DNA of 55,770 bases from Candidatus Anaeroferrophillacea bacterium (GCA_016933675.1 JAFGAM010000048.1:1-55770), one strand, 5' to 3'; shown: positions 26,706 to 34,532, counted from the stretch's first letter. The notes: a model not told the origin generated them from the sequence alone. A program made the numbers and translations.

Positions 26706-27797
26706 TCATCCCGCCGCGGCCAGCACCGCGGCGATGACCCCATCGACCTCGGCGGCGGTCAGAAAGGGGTGTACCGGCAACGCGAAGATGTCGCCGCACA
26801 CCGCCTCGGTCACCGGCAGCTGGCCGTGACGATAGCCCAGGTCGGCGAAGGCCGGCTGTAGATGCAGCGGCACCGGATAGTAGACCGCGGTGGGAATTCC
26901 CGCCTCCCGCAGGTGTTCGATGACCGCGTCCCGGCGCGGATGGCGCAGGCAGTACTGGGCGTACACCGAGCGCTGCGGCGCCCGTTCCGCCGGCACCGTA
27001 AACGCATCGGCAAAGGCCGCCGAATAGCGTGCCGCGATCTCCCGCCGGCGCTCGATCTCGGCGGCAAAATGAGACATTTTGGCCAGCAGAACGGCGGCCT
27101 GGAGGGTATCGAGGCGGCTGTTCACGCCGATGACCGCGTGATGGTAGCGCGCCGCCTGACCGTGATCCCGCAACTGCCGCAGGCAGCGGGCAATCTCCTC
27201 CTCATGGGCGAAAACCATGCCGCCGTCGCCGTAACCACCCAGCGGCTTGGCGGGAAAGAAGGAGGTCGTCGCCAGGGTGCCGAAGGAACCGCAGCGGCGC
27301 TCACCCAGGGCCCCGCCCATGGACTGGGCGGCATCCTCGATGAGGGCGATACCATGCTTGTCGGCAAGGGTCTCGAGACGGTCGTAAGCCGCCGGCAGGC
27401 CGAAGATATCCACCGCAATGATCGCCTTCGTCCGCGGGTTGACGGCGGCGGCCACCCGCTCCGGGTCGATGTTGTAGCTCTCCGCTTCGATATCGACGAA
27501 CACCGGCGTCGCCCCCGCCAAAGCGATGGTTTCGGCGGTGGCGATGAAGGTGAAGGGGGTGGTGATCACTTCATCACCGGGACCGATGTCCAGGGCCATC
27601 AGCGCCAGCTGCAAGGCGTCGGTTCCCGAGGCGCAGGCCACCGCCTGCGGTACACCGACGAACGCCCCCAGGCGTTCCTCCAATTCGGCCACTTCGGGGC
27701 CGTTGATGAAGCGGCACGATGCCATTACCGCCTGCACCGCGGCATCGATCTCCTGCCGATAGTGCCGGTATTGGGCCACAAGATCGACAAATTCCAT
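26706..27797 (-). CDS. DegT/DnrJ/EryC1/StrS aminotransferase
   Basis: A 363-residue PLP-dependent sugar aminotransferase, of the type that makes amino sugars (WbpE/WlbC-like UDP-3-oxo-glucuronate aminotransferase is the nearest I can name). The active-site Lys is in SFFPAKPLGGYGDGGMV (about residue 182). N-terminal ACASGTDALQLAL and EDAAQSMGG motifs bind PLP. The start ATG 27797 (MEFVDLVAQYRHY) has AAGGAG nine bases upstream. It stands alone, with no other sugar-nucleotide genes nearby, so the pathway (O-antigen, capsule or glycan) cannot be stated. The closest gene is phoH, 159 bases downstream. Confidence 0.88.
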   Translation of the reverse strand: MEFVDLVAQYRHYRQEIDAAVQAVMASCRFINGPEVAELEERLGAFVGVPQAVACASGTDALQLALMALDIGPGDEVITTPFTFIATAETIALAGATPVFVDIEAESYNIDPERVAAAVNPRTKAIIAVDIFGLPAAYDRLETLADKHGIALIEDAAQSMGGALGERRCGSFGTLATTSFFPAKPLGGYGDGGMVFAHEEEIARCLRQLRDHGQAARYHHAVIGVNSRLDTLQAAVLLAKMSHFAAEIERRREIAARYSAAFADAFTVPAERAPQRSVYAQYCLRHPRRDAVIEHLREAGIPTAVYYPVPLHLQPAFADLGYRHGQLPVTEAVCGDIFALPVHPFLTAAEVDGVIAAVLAAAG

Positions 27798-28205
27798 CTC
27801 TTCTCTCTCCTTGTCAGACATCCAGGGGCAAACAGAAACCACCATCCGCGTCCATGGACCCATGATGTGGCGTGATTCAACCTCGATGGACGCGCAAAAC
27901 CTCGAACAAGACGTCCTTCCCGCACCGACGGGAATCCGTGACTGACTGCATCCAGCGGATTACCGCTTCCGCGGGGATGACGGCAAGTGGTCTGAACAGG
28001 CTTGTAGCGAAACCATCAACCATGATGGAACCGTAACAACCGCCGGATGGCGCCGAAATGGGCCGGCACCACCAGCGGGGGCGATTCGTTATTAACCGCC
28101 CCGCCGGATTCGCGGTGCGCCAAACCTGAGGGTTGCGGCGTGACCCCAAGCCGCGGTGACGCGGGTTGTAAGGCACCGCAGAGGTATGGGGTGGTTACGA
28201 AGCCG
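27798..28205. other. Intergenic region aminotransferase / TrkA with repeat copies
   Basis: 408 bases. 28004-28072 is a good copy of the dispersed repeat (ATGATGGAACCGTAACAACC then GCCGGATGGCGCCGAAAT). A second partial copy, GTATGGGGTGGTTACGAAGCC, occurs at about 28182-28205. 28073-28140 holds a degraded GGGGCGATTCG...CCGCC sequence reminiscent of the palindromes. No gene or RNA seen in 27798-28003. Confidence 0.6.
28004..28072 (+). repeat. Dispersed intergenic repeat, full copy
   Basis: GCGAAACCATCAACCATGAT followed by GGAACCGTAACAACCGCCGG and ATGGCGCCGAAATGGGCCGG. Matches the core of 33211-33270, 52816-52870 and 49299-49330. Confidence 0.8.
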
Positions 28206-28871
28206 TCAACCTTTCTCCACCCGGGTGCGGATCCTCTCCAGGTTCTCGTTCTCGCCGATAAGCACCAGCGAATCGCTGTCCTTGATGACGAAGTCGGGCG
28301 CCGGGGCAACGTGGAAGCGCTCGGGCACCAGTTCGCGAATGGCGATCACCTGCACATGGTAGCGGTTGCGCAGCTTCAGCTCGGCGAGGCTGTGGCCAAC
28401 GAACTCGGGCAGCGCCGCCAGTTCGATGATCCCGTACGCCCGGCCCAGGGGCAGATGGTCGATGATATTGGGCGAATGCAGGTTTTCAGCAACCCTGATA
28501 CCAGTATCCTTCTCCGGAAAGATGATGCCGTCGGCGCCGATCTTCTGCAGAATGCGGCCATGATCCTCGGTGATCGCCTTGACCATCACCTCGCGCACCT
28601 TGAGTTCCTTGAGGTAGAGGGTGATGAGGATACTGGCGTCCATGCGCTCGCCGACGCTGACCACCGCGACGTCCACATCCGCCACCCCGAGTTGCTGCAG
28701 GGTTTCGCGATCATCGGCTTCGGCCACCACCGCATGGCTGACCACGTCCTTGAGCAGCTGCACCCGCTCCGGGTTGCGGTCGATGGCGAGTACATCCTCC
28801 CCCAGCTCCGCCAGGTGGCGGGCGAGATAGTAGCCGAAGTTACCGATGCCGATTACCGCGAATTGACGCAT
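28206..28871 (-). CDS. trkA: TrkA/KtrA-like K+ channel regulatory subunit
   Basis: A cytosolic RCK protein that gates the K+ channel TrkH, encoded upstream. The 221-residue protein has a Rossmann fold with GIGNFG at residues 8-13 and the acidic VLAIDRN ribose-binding end, then a TrkA_C domain (about residues 140-221). A single RCK unit makes it KtrA-like. The start ATG 28871 (MRQFAVIGIGNFG) has GGAG nine bases upstream. It follows trkH after 138 bases, with a dispersed-repeat fragment in the gap, and is the last gene of the ParB-SPL-nucleosidase-Trk run. Confidence 0.9.
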   Translation of the reverse strand: MRQFAVIGIGNFGYYLARHLAELGEDVLAIDRNPERVQLLKDVVSHAVVAEADDRETLQQLGVADVDVAVVSVGERMDASILITLYLKELKVREVMVKAITEDHGRILQKIGADGIIFPEKDTGIRVAENLHSPNIIDHLPLGRAYGIIELAALPEFVGHSLAELKLRNRYHVQVIAIRELVPERFHVAPAPDFVIKDSDSLVLIGENENLERIRTRVEKG

Positions 28872-28944
28872 GATGTCAATCTCCGTTTGCCGCCGCCTGA
28901 TCCCGGCACCCGGTCCGGGAAAAAGGGGTACGGCGGAGGGGTCG

Positions 28945-28972
28945 ATTGGAGTTGTTGCGAAGCCATCCCGCA
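28945..28972 (+). repeat. Dispersed intergenic repeat fragment (GTTGTTGCGAAGCCATC)
   Basis: The 3' half GAGTTGTTGCGAAGCCATCC lies in the trkH-trkA gap. Confidence 0.5.
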
Positions 28973-29009
28973 TAAACCGTGAAAACCGCCGGATAACGAG
29001 GGAAAAACC

Positions 29010-30368
29010 TCAGCCGATCATCACCTGCTCCTCGACATAGGCGTAGCGCCCGCCCCGGCGCCGGGGGCCGGCGAGGAAAACCAGCGCCGTCAGCGGCCCC
29101 ACCCGGCCGATAAACATCAGCAGCACCAGCAGCACCTTGCCGGCGACGGACAGGGTCGGGGTGATGCCGGTGGAGAGTCCGACGGTACCGAAAGCGGACA
29201 CCGCCTCGAACATCAGATCCATGAAGCGGCCGCGGGACGCCAGCAGTGAACAGGCGACATCGGCATCGCTCAGGGACAGGGCGAAGATGAAGCCCAGCAG
29301 CACCACCAGCGACACCATGAAGATGGAAAAGGCCTGGTTCACCGTGTTCTGCGGCACCGTGCGCCGGAATCCGCTCACCGCGTCACGGCCGGAAAACCGC
29401 GTCCAGGCGGTGAGTACGAGAATTCCGAAGGTGGTTGTCTTGATCCCGCCGGCGCAGGAACCGGGAGAAGCGCCGATGAACATCATGAAGGCGATGAGCA
29501 GCAGCGAGGCGTCGCTGAGGGCGGCGATATCGACGGTATTGAACCCCGCCGTGCGGGCGCTCACCGCCTGAAACAGCGCCGCCGGCAGGCCGCCAGGGAT
29601 GCCGGCGGCGCCCTGGCCGGCGGTACGTTCGCACCACCACAGGCCGACGGTGCCGCCGACGATGAGCACCACGGAAACCGTAACCGCCAGCTTGGTGTGC
29701 AGCGACCACGGTCGCCGACGCAGCCCCGGATATTTCAGACGGTACCAGCCCTCGGTCAACACCAGGAAGCCGATGCCGCCGGCGACGATCAGCGCCATCA
29801 CCACGAGGTTCACCGCCGGCTGGCCGCGGCAACCCGTGAGACTGTCGGCAAACAACGAAAAACCGGCATTGCAGAAGGCCGAAACGGCGTGAAACAGCGC
29901 CAGCCAGGCGGCCTCGCCAGCCTCATGGCCGGGCCGCCAGCAGACGAAGAGCACCGCCGCCCCGGCCAGTTCACAGGCCAGGGTAAAACGGAAGATATTG
30001 ATCACCAGCCGCCGGGCGTCCAGACCCGGCAGTGACGAAAAGGTGTCGGAGATCAACAGCTTCTCGCGAAAACCCAGGCGCCGCCCGCGCATCAGGGCGA
30101 AAACCACCGAGAAGGTCATGATCCCGAGGCCGCCGGCCTGGATCAGCAGGAGGATGATGGCCTGACCGGCAAAGGAAAAACGGCTGCCGGTGTCCACTAC
30201 GATGAGCCCGGTGACGCACACCGCCGAGGTGGCGGTGAACAACGCGTCGATCCACCGCAGCGGCGGGCCCGCCACCATGAATGGCAGATGCAGCAGTACG
30301 GTACCGCCGAACACCAGGCCGATGAAACTCAGCACGATGATCTGCGCCGGCGTGAGGCGACGCATCAT
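29010..30368 (-). CDS. trkH: TrkH/KtrB-family K+ transporter channel subunit
   Basis: A 452-residue multi-spanning protein with four M-P-M repeats. Each pore loop retains its selectivity-filter Gly: TSAVCVTGLIV, SAFCNAGFSLF, SARTAGFNTVD and SAFGTVGLSTG. That length and filter set match Ktr-type systems and mean K+ (or Na+/K+) conduction. It begins MMRRLTPAQIIVLSFIG. Its start overlaps the nucleosidase stop by four bases, giving strong translational coupling with unrelated-looking upstream genes. trkA lies downstream. Confidence 0.94.
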   Translation of the reverse strand: MMRRLTPAQIIVLSFIGLVFGGTVLLHLPFMVAGPPLRWIDALFTATSAVCVTGLIVVDTGSRFSFAGQAIILLLIQAGGLGIMTFSVVFALMRGRRLGFREKLLISDTFSSLPGLDARRLVINIFRFTLACELAGAAVLFVCWRPGHEAGEAAWLALFHAVSAFCNAGFSLFADSLTGCRGQPAVNLVVMALIVAGGIGFLVLTEGWYRLKYPGLRRRPWSLHTKLAVTVSVVLIVGGTVGLWWCERTAGQGAAGIPGGLPAALFQAVSARTAGFNTVDIAALSDASLLLIAFMMFIGASPGSCAGGIKTTTFGILVLTAWTRFSGRDAVSGFRRTVPQNTVNQAFSIFMVSLVVLLGFIFALSLSDADVACSLLASRGRFMDLMFEAVSAFGTVGLSTGITPTLSVAGKVLLVLLMFIGRVGPLTALVFLAGPRRRGGRYAYVEEQVMIG

Positions 30369-31075
30369 CCGTGCCGCTCCGGCACCCCGGCCGCAGCCAG
30401 GAGATCGGCACCGGTGCCGGCAAGCCAGTCCAGCAACGCCGTCAGGGTCGCCGCGGCAGCGGCGAGCACAGTATCGGCATGGCGGGTGAATTCCTCCGCC
30501 AGGCCGCCTTCGCCAACATCGGTGATACCCCGGAACACCAGCGCCGGCACCCGGTTACGGTGCGCCACCCGGACCACCGCGGCGCCCTCCCAGTCGGCGG
30601 CCACGGCGCCGTGGTCCCGGTGCAGCCGGGCGCGCAGTTCGGGTTGGTCGGCATTGCGGTCGGCGGAGGCCACCGGACCGACAACGATTTCCGGAAAGGC
30701 ATCCCGCAGCCGGGCAACCAGTTCCGGGGCGCACTGCTGCCGCGGCACATCCCGGTGCAGGCTGGCGAAATCGTATTCGATCACCGCCGATGACAGCACC
30801 ACGGCACCCACGGCAAGCTCAGGTACCAGGCCGCCGGCGGAGCCGAAGTTGATCACCAGCCGCGGGCGGCGAACGGCAATGAGCTGCTGGGTGGTGGCCG
30901 CCGCCATCACCTTGCCAAGCCCCGACGAGGTGGCCACCAGGTCGAGACCGCCGTGGTCCCGACGGTACCAGGAGCGACCGTCAACGTCCTCCCGATCCCA
31001 CCCGACGGCGGCGAGCAGCGGCCGCAATTCGTGGCGGAAGGCGGTAACGATGCCGATCAACGGACGTTCAGACAT
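30365..31075 (-). CDS. MTA/SAH nucleosidase-family phosphorylase/hydrolase
   Basis: A 236-residue member of the 5'-methylthioadenosine/S-adenosylhomocysteine nucleosidase family. The N-terminus IGIVTAFRHELRPLL carries the likely catalytic Glu; AADWEGAAVVRVAHRN and RGITDVGEGG carry the purine-binding Glu and catalytic Asp. Family members cleave MTA, SAH and 5'-deoxyadenosine; futalosine hydrolase (MqnB) is a near relative and cannot be excluded. The ATG at 31075 (MSERPLIGIVT) has GGAGG 11 bases upstream and lies inside the last codons of the SPL-like radical SAM gene (19-base overlap). It overlaps trkH by four bases. Confidence 0.85.
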   Translation of the reverse strand: MSERPLIGIVTAFRHELRPLLAAVGWDREDVDGRSWYRRDHGGLDLVATSSGLGKVMAAATTQQLIAVRRPRLVINFGSAGGLVPELAVGAVVLSSAVIEYDFASLHRDVPRQQCAPELVARLRDAFPEIVVGPVASADRNADQPELRARLHRDHGAVAADWEGAAVVRVAHRNRVPALVFRGITDVGEGGLAEEFTRHADTVLAAAAATLTALLDWLAGTGADLLAAAGVPERHG

Positions 31076-32187
31076 GAATCCCCATACCTCCAGCATGCCC
31101 GGTCCAGCAACCGGGAGACGACATCGTTGTCCGCCGGCGCGGCGCCGAAGGTCCGGCGCCACATCTCCGGGTGCTCCATGCAGTAATACTGCCGCACCCC
31201 CGGGGCCCGACGGTTCAGCTGCCGCCGCAGATGTTCGTAGAGCCGCCGCCGCAGGCCCCAGAAGTAGCGCATCTTGCCGTCGAGACCGCGGATAAACTCA
31301 CCGTGGATGATGCAACTCGCCGGGTGACGATCACGGATCACCTCGCGCATGGGCGGCATGAAACGGAAGGCGCCGAGGGAGATCCAGATGATGTCATCCG
31401 GGCGCAGATAATCGAAAATCATCTCCACCGCCCGGGTATATCCCTCCTCCCAGCCGGCGAACCAGATCAGCGGGTCGAAGTGCAGACCGATACGGTAGCC
31501 GCGCTGCCGACAGGCCGCCGCCGCCGCCAGACGTCGTTCGATCCCCGGCGCCGTCCCTTCCTCCCGTTCCGCCACCGCGGGGGCGTTGACGCTCCAGGAA
31601 ACCACCGTCTCGCCGATGTCGCCGTCGTAGTCCAGCAGCCGGCGGATATTGACGCTCTTGGTCTTGAACTCCAGCACCGCCTGCCGCTGCCGGGCGAAGA
31701 ATTGCACCAGCCGCGGCGACAGGGCGGTGATGTCGTCCATAAACAGACTGTCGGTGAACTCCCCGGTGCCCACCCGGTAAAACCGGTCGCCGGCGGCAAA
31801 GGCGGTCTCCAATTCGCGCCAGGCATCCTCGAGGTTGACGAACTGGGTGATGAAAGGCCGGTTGAGATAGCCCTGCAACACGCAATAGGAACAGCCGATG
31901 GTACAGCCGAGCGCCAGGTGAAGAATGTGATACAGGCAGCAGCGGTAGCTTGCCGCGGTCCCCGGACAGGGCTTGAAGAAACGGCCCCGGTGTACCGCCA
32001 GCACCAGGGTCGGCAACTCCGGGTCCGGCAGTGCCGTGAGGGTCTCCGGGTCGGCCCGGTCGACGACCACCACCGGCACCCCGGCCAGCCGGTCACGGAT
32101 CGCGGCGGCGAAGGGATACCGTGCGACGTCCGTTTCCACCACCAGCCGCCGGGGGTGAAAATTGCCATCAGACGTCAAGGAGTTCAT
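31057..32187 (-). CDS. SPL-superfamily radical SAM protein
   Basis: A 376-residue radical SAM protein related to spore photoproduct lyase. The [4Fe-4S] motif is LGCTIGCSYCVLQGYLNRP (CxxxCxxC near residue 99). The following VGTGEFTDSLFMDDIT (about residues 140-155) stands where true SP lyases have the hydrogen-donor Cys (Cys141 in B. subtilis), and no Cys is seen there. GLHFDPLIWFAGWEEGY and IWISLGAFRFMP are group-specific. The ATG 32187 (MNSLTSDGN) overlaps the ParB-like gene by 20 bases; the longer reading to 32466 lies inside that gene. No sporulation gene lies nearby. Function is unknown; the repair role of SPL should not be transferred. Confidence 0.8.
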   Translation of the reverse strand: MNSLTSDGNFHPRRLVVETDVARYPFAAAIRDRLAGVPVVVVDRADPETLTALPDPELPTLVLAVHRGRFFKPCPGTAASYRCCLYHILHLALGCTIGCSYCVLQGYLNRPFITQFVNLEDAWRELETAFAAGDRFYRVGTGEFTDSLFMDDITALSPRLVQFFARQRQAVLEFKTKSVNIRRLLDYDGDIGETVVSWSVNAPAVAEREEGTAPGIERRLAAAAACRQRGYRIGLHFDPLIWFAGWEEGYTRAVEMIFDYLRPDDIIWISLGAFRFMPPMREVIRDRHPASCIIHGEFIRGLDGKMRYFWGLRRRLYEHLRRQLNRRAPGVRQYYCMEHPEMWRRTFGAAPADNDVVSRLLDRACWRYGDSCLNVR

Positions 32188-33133
32188 CCACCGTTTCCGG
32201 CGCGAGAGCGGCAAGCCAATCCCGCTGCGTGCGCCAGGCATCGCCCCCGGCAACCCGGCAGCGCAGTTCCAAAAAACCACCCTCGAAACCGGGGGCGGGC
32301 TGCAGGCATACCCCGGCGGGCAGCCCCAGGGCCGCCCGCCGCCGGTCGAACCGTTCCTCGGCCGCCCGCAGGTGGGGATAATACCACCCGCGCAGCCGGT
32401 CACGCACCGCCGCCGGGGTGTCACGGCCGGGACCATCACCGTCCTTGGCGCCGTTACCGGCGGCATCTTTCAGCCGGGTCAGCACCACCGCCGGCGGCTC
32501 TCCCTGCCGGCGGGCAACGCCGTCGACCAGCTCCACCAGTTCCCGCAACTGGTTGCGGTTGAGCGGCAATTCCGTAGCCCGGCGGGCGGCGGCGGCGATT
32601 GCCGCCGGCGACCATTCCCGCAGGCGGTCGACGGTCTCCCCGTCAACCCGGCCGCCGGCGGCCAGATCGCGCAGCACCTCGGGAAAATCATGCAGTGCCC
32701 GGCACCGTGCGAGGGTGCGTGCCCCGGAGGCAAGACCGAGTGCGGGCACGACATCCCGCGCCAGCTCCGCCGCCGGCAGCAGCGGTTCGAGAACGGTGAG
32801 GATATCCGCCGCCTCCACCGGGTTGAAGGACCGGCTGCCGGCGTTCTCCCAGAACACCCGCGGCAGCAGTTCGGCCGGATCGGCGGTTGTCAGCCGCCCC
32901 ACCGCGACCTCCGCCAAGCCGACCTCACCGGCGGCCAGAAGCCGCCGGCGGCCGCTGACAATGATCCACCCCTTCGTCCCCGGCGCCAGCAACGGCGGCA
33001 CCATGACACCGAGCCGCCGCACCGACGCCACCAGGCCCGCCGGCGGCGCTCCCCAGGAAAAGGGATAGGTACGGTCGGCGAAGTCGACCTCGGTGAGGGA
33101 AATGGGTTCAGGCTGGCACGATAATTCAATCAT
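32168..33133 (-). CDS. ParB/Srx-fold protein with HTH, no ParA partner
   Basis: A 321-residue ParB N-terminal-domain protein. It opens MIELSCQPEPISLTEVDF. The CTP/phosphate loop GxRR appears as VSGRRRLLAAGEVGL (about residue 61). The second motif, WENAGSRSFNPVEAADIL (about residue 94), matches the ParB ENxQRxxxNPxEEA box. A helix-turn-helix-like region follows (RTLARCRALHDFPEVLRDLA). These residues suggest a CTPase-type ParB-like DNA-associated protein, but no ParA is adjacent and the HTH is not assigned to parS. Its end overlaps the SPL-like gene by 20 bases, so both are probably made together. A repeat tract lies immediately upstream. Confidence 0.8.
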   Translation of the reverse strand: MIELSCQPEPISLTEVDFADRTYPFSWGAPPAGLVASVRRLGVMVPPLLAPGTKGWIIVSGRRRLLAAGEVGLAEVAVGRLTTADPAELLPRVFWENAGSRSFNPVEAADILTVLEPLLPAAELARDVVPALGLASGARTLARCRALHDFPEVLRDLAAGGRVDGETVDRLREWSPAAIAAAARRATELPLNRNQLRELVELVDGVARRQGEPPAVVLTRLKDAAGNGAKDGDGPGRDTPAAVRDRLRGWYYPHLRAAEERFDRRRAALGLPAGVCLQPAPGFEGGFLELRCRVAGGDAWRTQRDWLAALAPETVDELLDV

Positions 33134-33185
33134 GTATGAGAATCCGGAATTCAGAAGTCAGGAATCAGGAATCGGAACCCTGAAT
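33133..33185. repeat. GGAATTCAGAAGTCAGGAATC tract upstream of the ParB-like gene
   Basis: In gene direction it reads GGATTCAGGGTTCCGATTCC then TGATTCCTGACTTCTGAATT, starting at the gene's first codon. Member of the CTGA(A/C)TTC family. Confidence 0.7.
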
Positions 33186-33210
33186 CCAGCCGTTGTTTCG
33201 ACCTCGACGG

Positions 33211-33270
33211 CAGGCCTGATGAAACCGTAACAACTGCCGGACGGCACCGAAACGGGATGGCACCGTACGG
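33211..33270 (+). repeat. Dispersed intergenic repeat, best full copy
   Basis: Begins CAGGCCTGATGAAACCGTAA, continues CAACTGCCGGACGGCACCGA and ends AACGGGATGGCACCGT. The minus-strand copy at 17844-17908 matches along about 60 bases. Confidence 0.85.
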
Positions 33271-33650
33271 GCACCGGGCCGTTCGCCCCCGCATGCAGGG
33301 CTCAGGTTCCCGGCGCACACGGGATGCGGAAGGCGGTGTCACCGGACATCGCCCGACTCAATTTGCAGCGCTGTCCGGATGCGGCTCGCACGGGCAGACA
33401 GCGAAGCGGATGGCACCGGCAGGAAGCCATCGGGCGCCGCTGTACCGTGGTTCAGCTATACCACAGTACCGGGGTTCAGACAATACGGCCCCGGCCCGAC
33501 CGGGGCAACCAGGAACGAAAAAAACGTGGCAAGATACCATTCGCAATGATACAGGAAGTGCAAGCGGGCGGCGGGTGCCTTTTTCCGGACGCCCGGATTC
33601 CGATTCCTTCCCGGCAACTTGACGCCACGTGCCTGACCCGCAGTAGCCTG

Positions 33651-33692
33651 ATCCGCAGTAGGGGCGGTTCGCGAACCGCCCCTACTGCGGAT
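33651..33692. repeat. 42-base perfect palindrome, GTAGGGGC...GCCCCTAC family
   Basis: Starts ATCCGCAGTAGGGGCGGTTC at 33651 and is its own reverse complement through 33692. The core GGTTCGCGAACC differs from those of the other copies (GACCGGCCGGTC, GGGTTTCAAACCC, ACGGCGCGCCGT), while the GGGGC/GCCCC arms are shared. Confidence 0.9.
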
Positions 33693-33773
33693 GACATTTG
33701 CCGGGTTCAGCACAAAGTTACCTGCTGATGAATCACTGCCGCGGGCAGCGTGAGGCACTGACTCCTGGGATCC

Positions 33774-34532
33774 ATGCAAAGAAACCTTCCCCGCCGGCTC
33801 GCCGCCCTGCTGCGACGCCAGTACGACAACGCCGCCGCCAAACCCGCCGGCCTGCTGGCCGCCGTTCCTGTCGACCGCGGCGCCGCCCTGCTGACGGCGG
33901 TGGGCTATACCAGGGAAGAAACGGCTTTGCTGCGGCCGGAACAGCTTGCCGTCGCCTTCCCGTGCCACAGCCCGCTGCCCGTTATCCAGACCCTGCGGCC
34001 GGATGCGGTACTCGATCTCGGTTGCGGCGCCGGGGTGGATCTCTTCCTGCTGGCGGCCTCCCCGGCCCCGCCGCGGCGGCTGACCGGGCTGGATTTCAGC
34101 CGCGGGCTGCTGGCAATCGCCGGCCGGTGCCGGCCGGAGGCGGTCCGGATCGACCTGGTATGCGGCGACGGTACCCGGCCGCCCTTCGCCCGCGGCAGCT
34201 TCGAGCTCATCTCCATGAACGGCTCGTTCAACGTCATCGTCGACAAGCAGGCATTCCTGCGCCGTGCGGCCACGCTGCTGGTTCCCGGCGGACACCTGCT
34301 GATCAACGACCTGCTGCGTCTCGAACCCTTCCCCGAAAACTTCACCGACGACCCGGTCAACTGGACCTGGAACGTCGCCGGCGCCCTGTCGGCGGAGGAA
34401 TTCAACCCCCTGGCCGCCGCCACCGGCCTCACCATCGAGCGGCTGGAAATCCACGAACCCCTGCCGCCGGTGGCCCGCGCCGGCATCCTCCTCAGCCGTT
34501 CTCCCGCTCCGCCGGTTTCAGCCGGCGGCTGA
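33774..34532 (+). CDS. Class I SAM-dependent methyltransferase
   Basis: A 252-residue Rossmann methyltransferase. The SAM motif is AVLDLGCGAGVDLFLLA (about residue 78), followed by GLDFSRGLL, GDGTRPPFARGSFELISMNG, and LLVPGGHLLINDL. It resembles UbiE/ArsM-like small-molecule methyltransferases. The arsenite-methyltransferase cysteine set was not established, so no substrate is assigned. ATG 33774 follows only weak GGGA; the longer frame to 33698 is a different frame. The 3' end overlaps the 3' end of nadB by 41 bases. Confidence 0.8.
   Translation: MQRNLPRRLAALLRRQYDNAAAKPAGLLAAVPVDRGAALLTAVGYTREETALLRPEQLAVAFPCHSPLPVIQTLRPDAVLDLGCGAGVDLFLLAASPAPPRRLTGLDFSRGLLAIAGRCRPEAVRIDLVCGDGTRPPFARGSFELISMNGSFNVIVDKQAFLRRAATLLVPGGHLLINDLLRLEPFPENFTDDPVNWTWNVAGALSAEEFNPLAAATGLTIERLEIHEPLPPVARAGILLSRSPAPPVSAGG

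Larger units (their letters stand above)
33134..33773. other. Intergenic region ParB-like / methyltransferase with dispersed repeats
   Basis: 640 bases. It contains the CTGAATTC tract (33133-33185), a long dispersed-repeat copy (33211-33270) and a 42-base perfect palindrome (33651-33692). The rest (33271-33650) includes degraded repeat words (for example AGCGGATGGCACCGGCAGGAAGCCATC, about 33405-33432) but no gene. No tRNA or RNA gene seen. Confidence 0.65.

Noticed and set aside
33324-33728. Plus-strand ORF (134 codons) in the ParB/methyltransferase gap
   Set aside because: Overlaps the dispersed repeats and the 42-bp palindrome; no ribosome binding site or domain.
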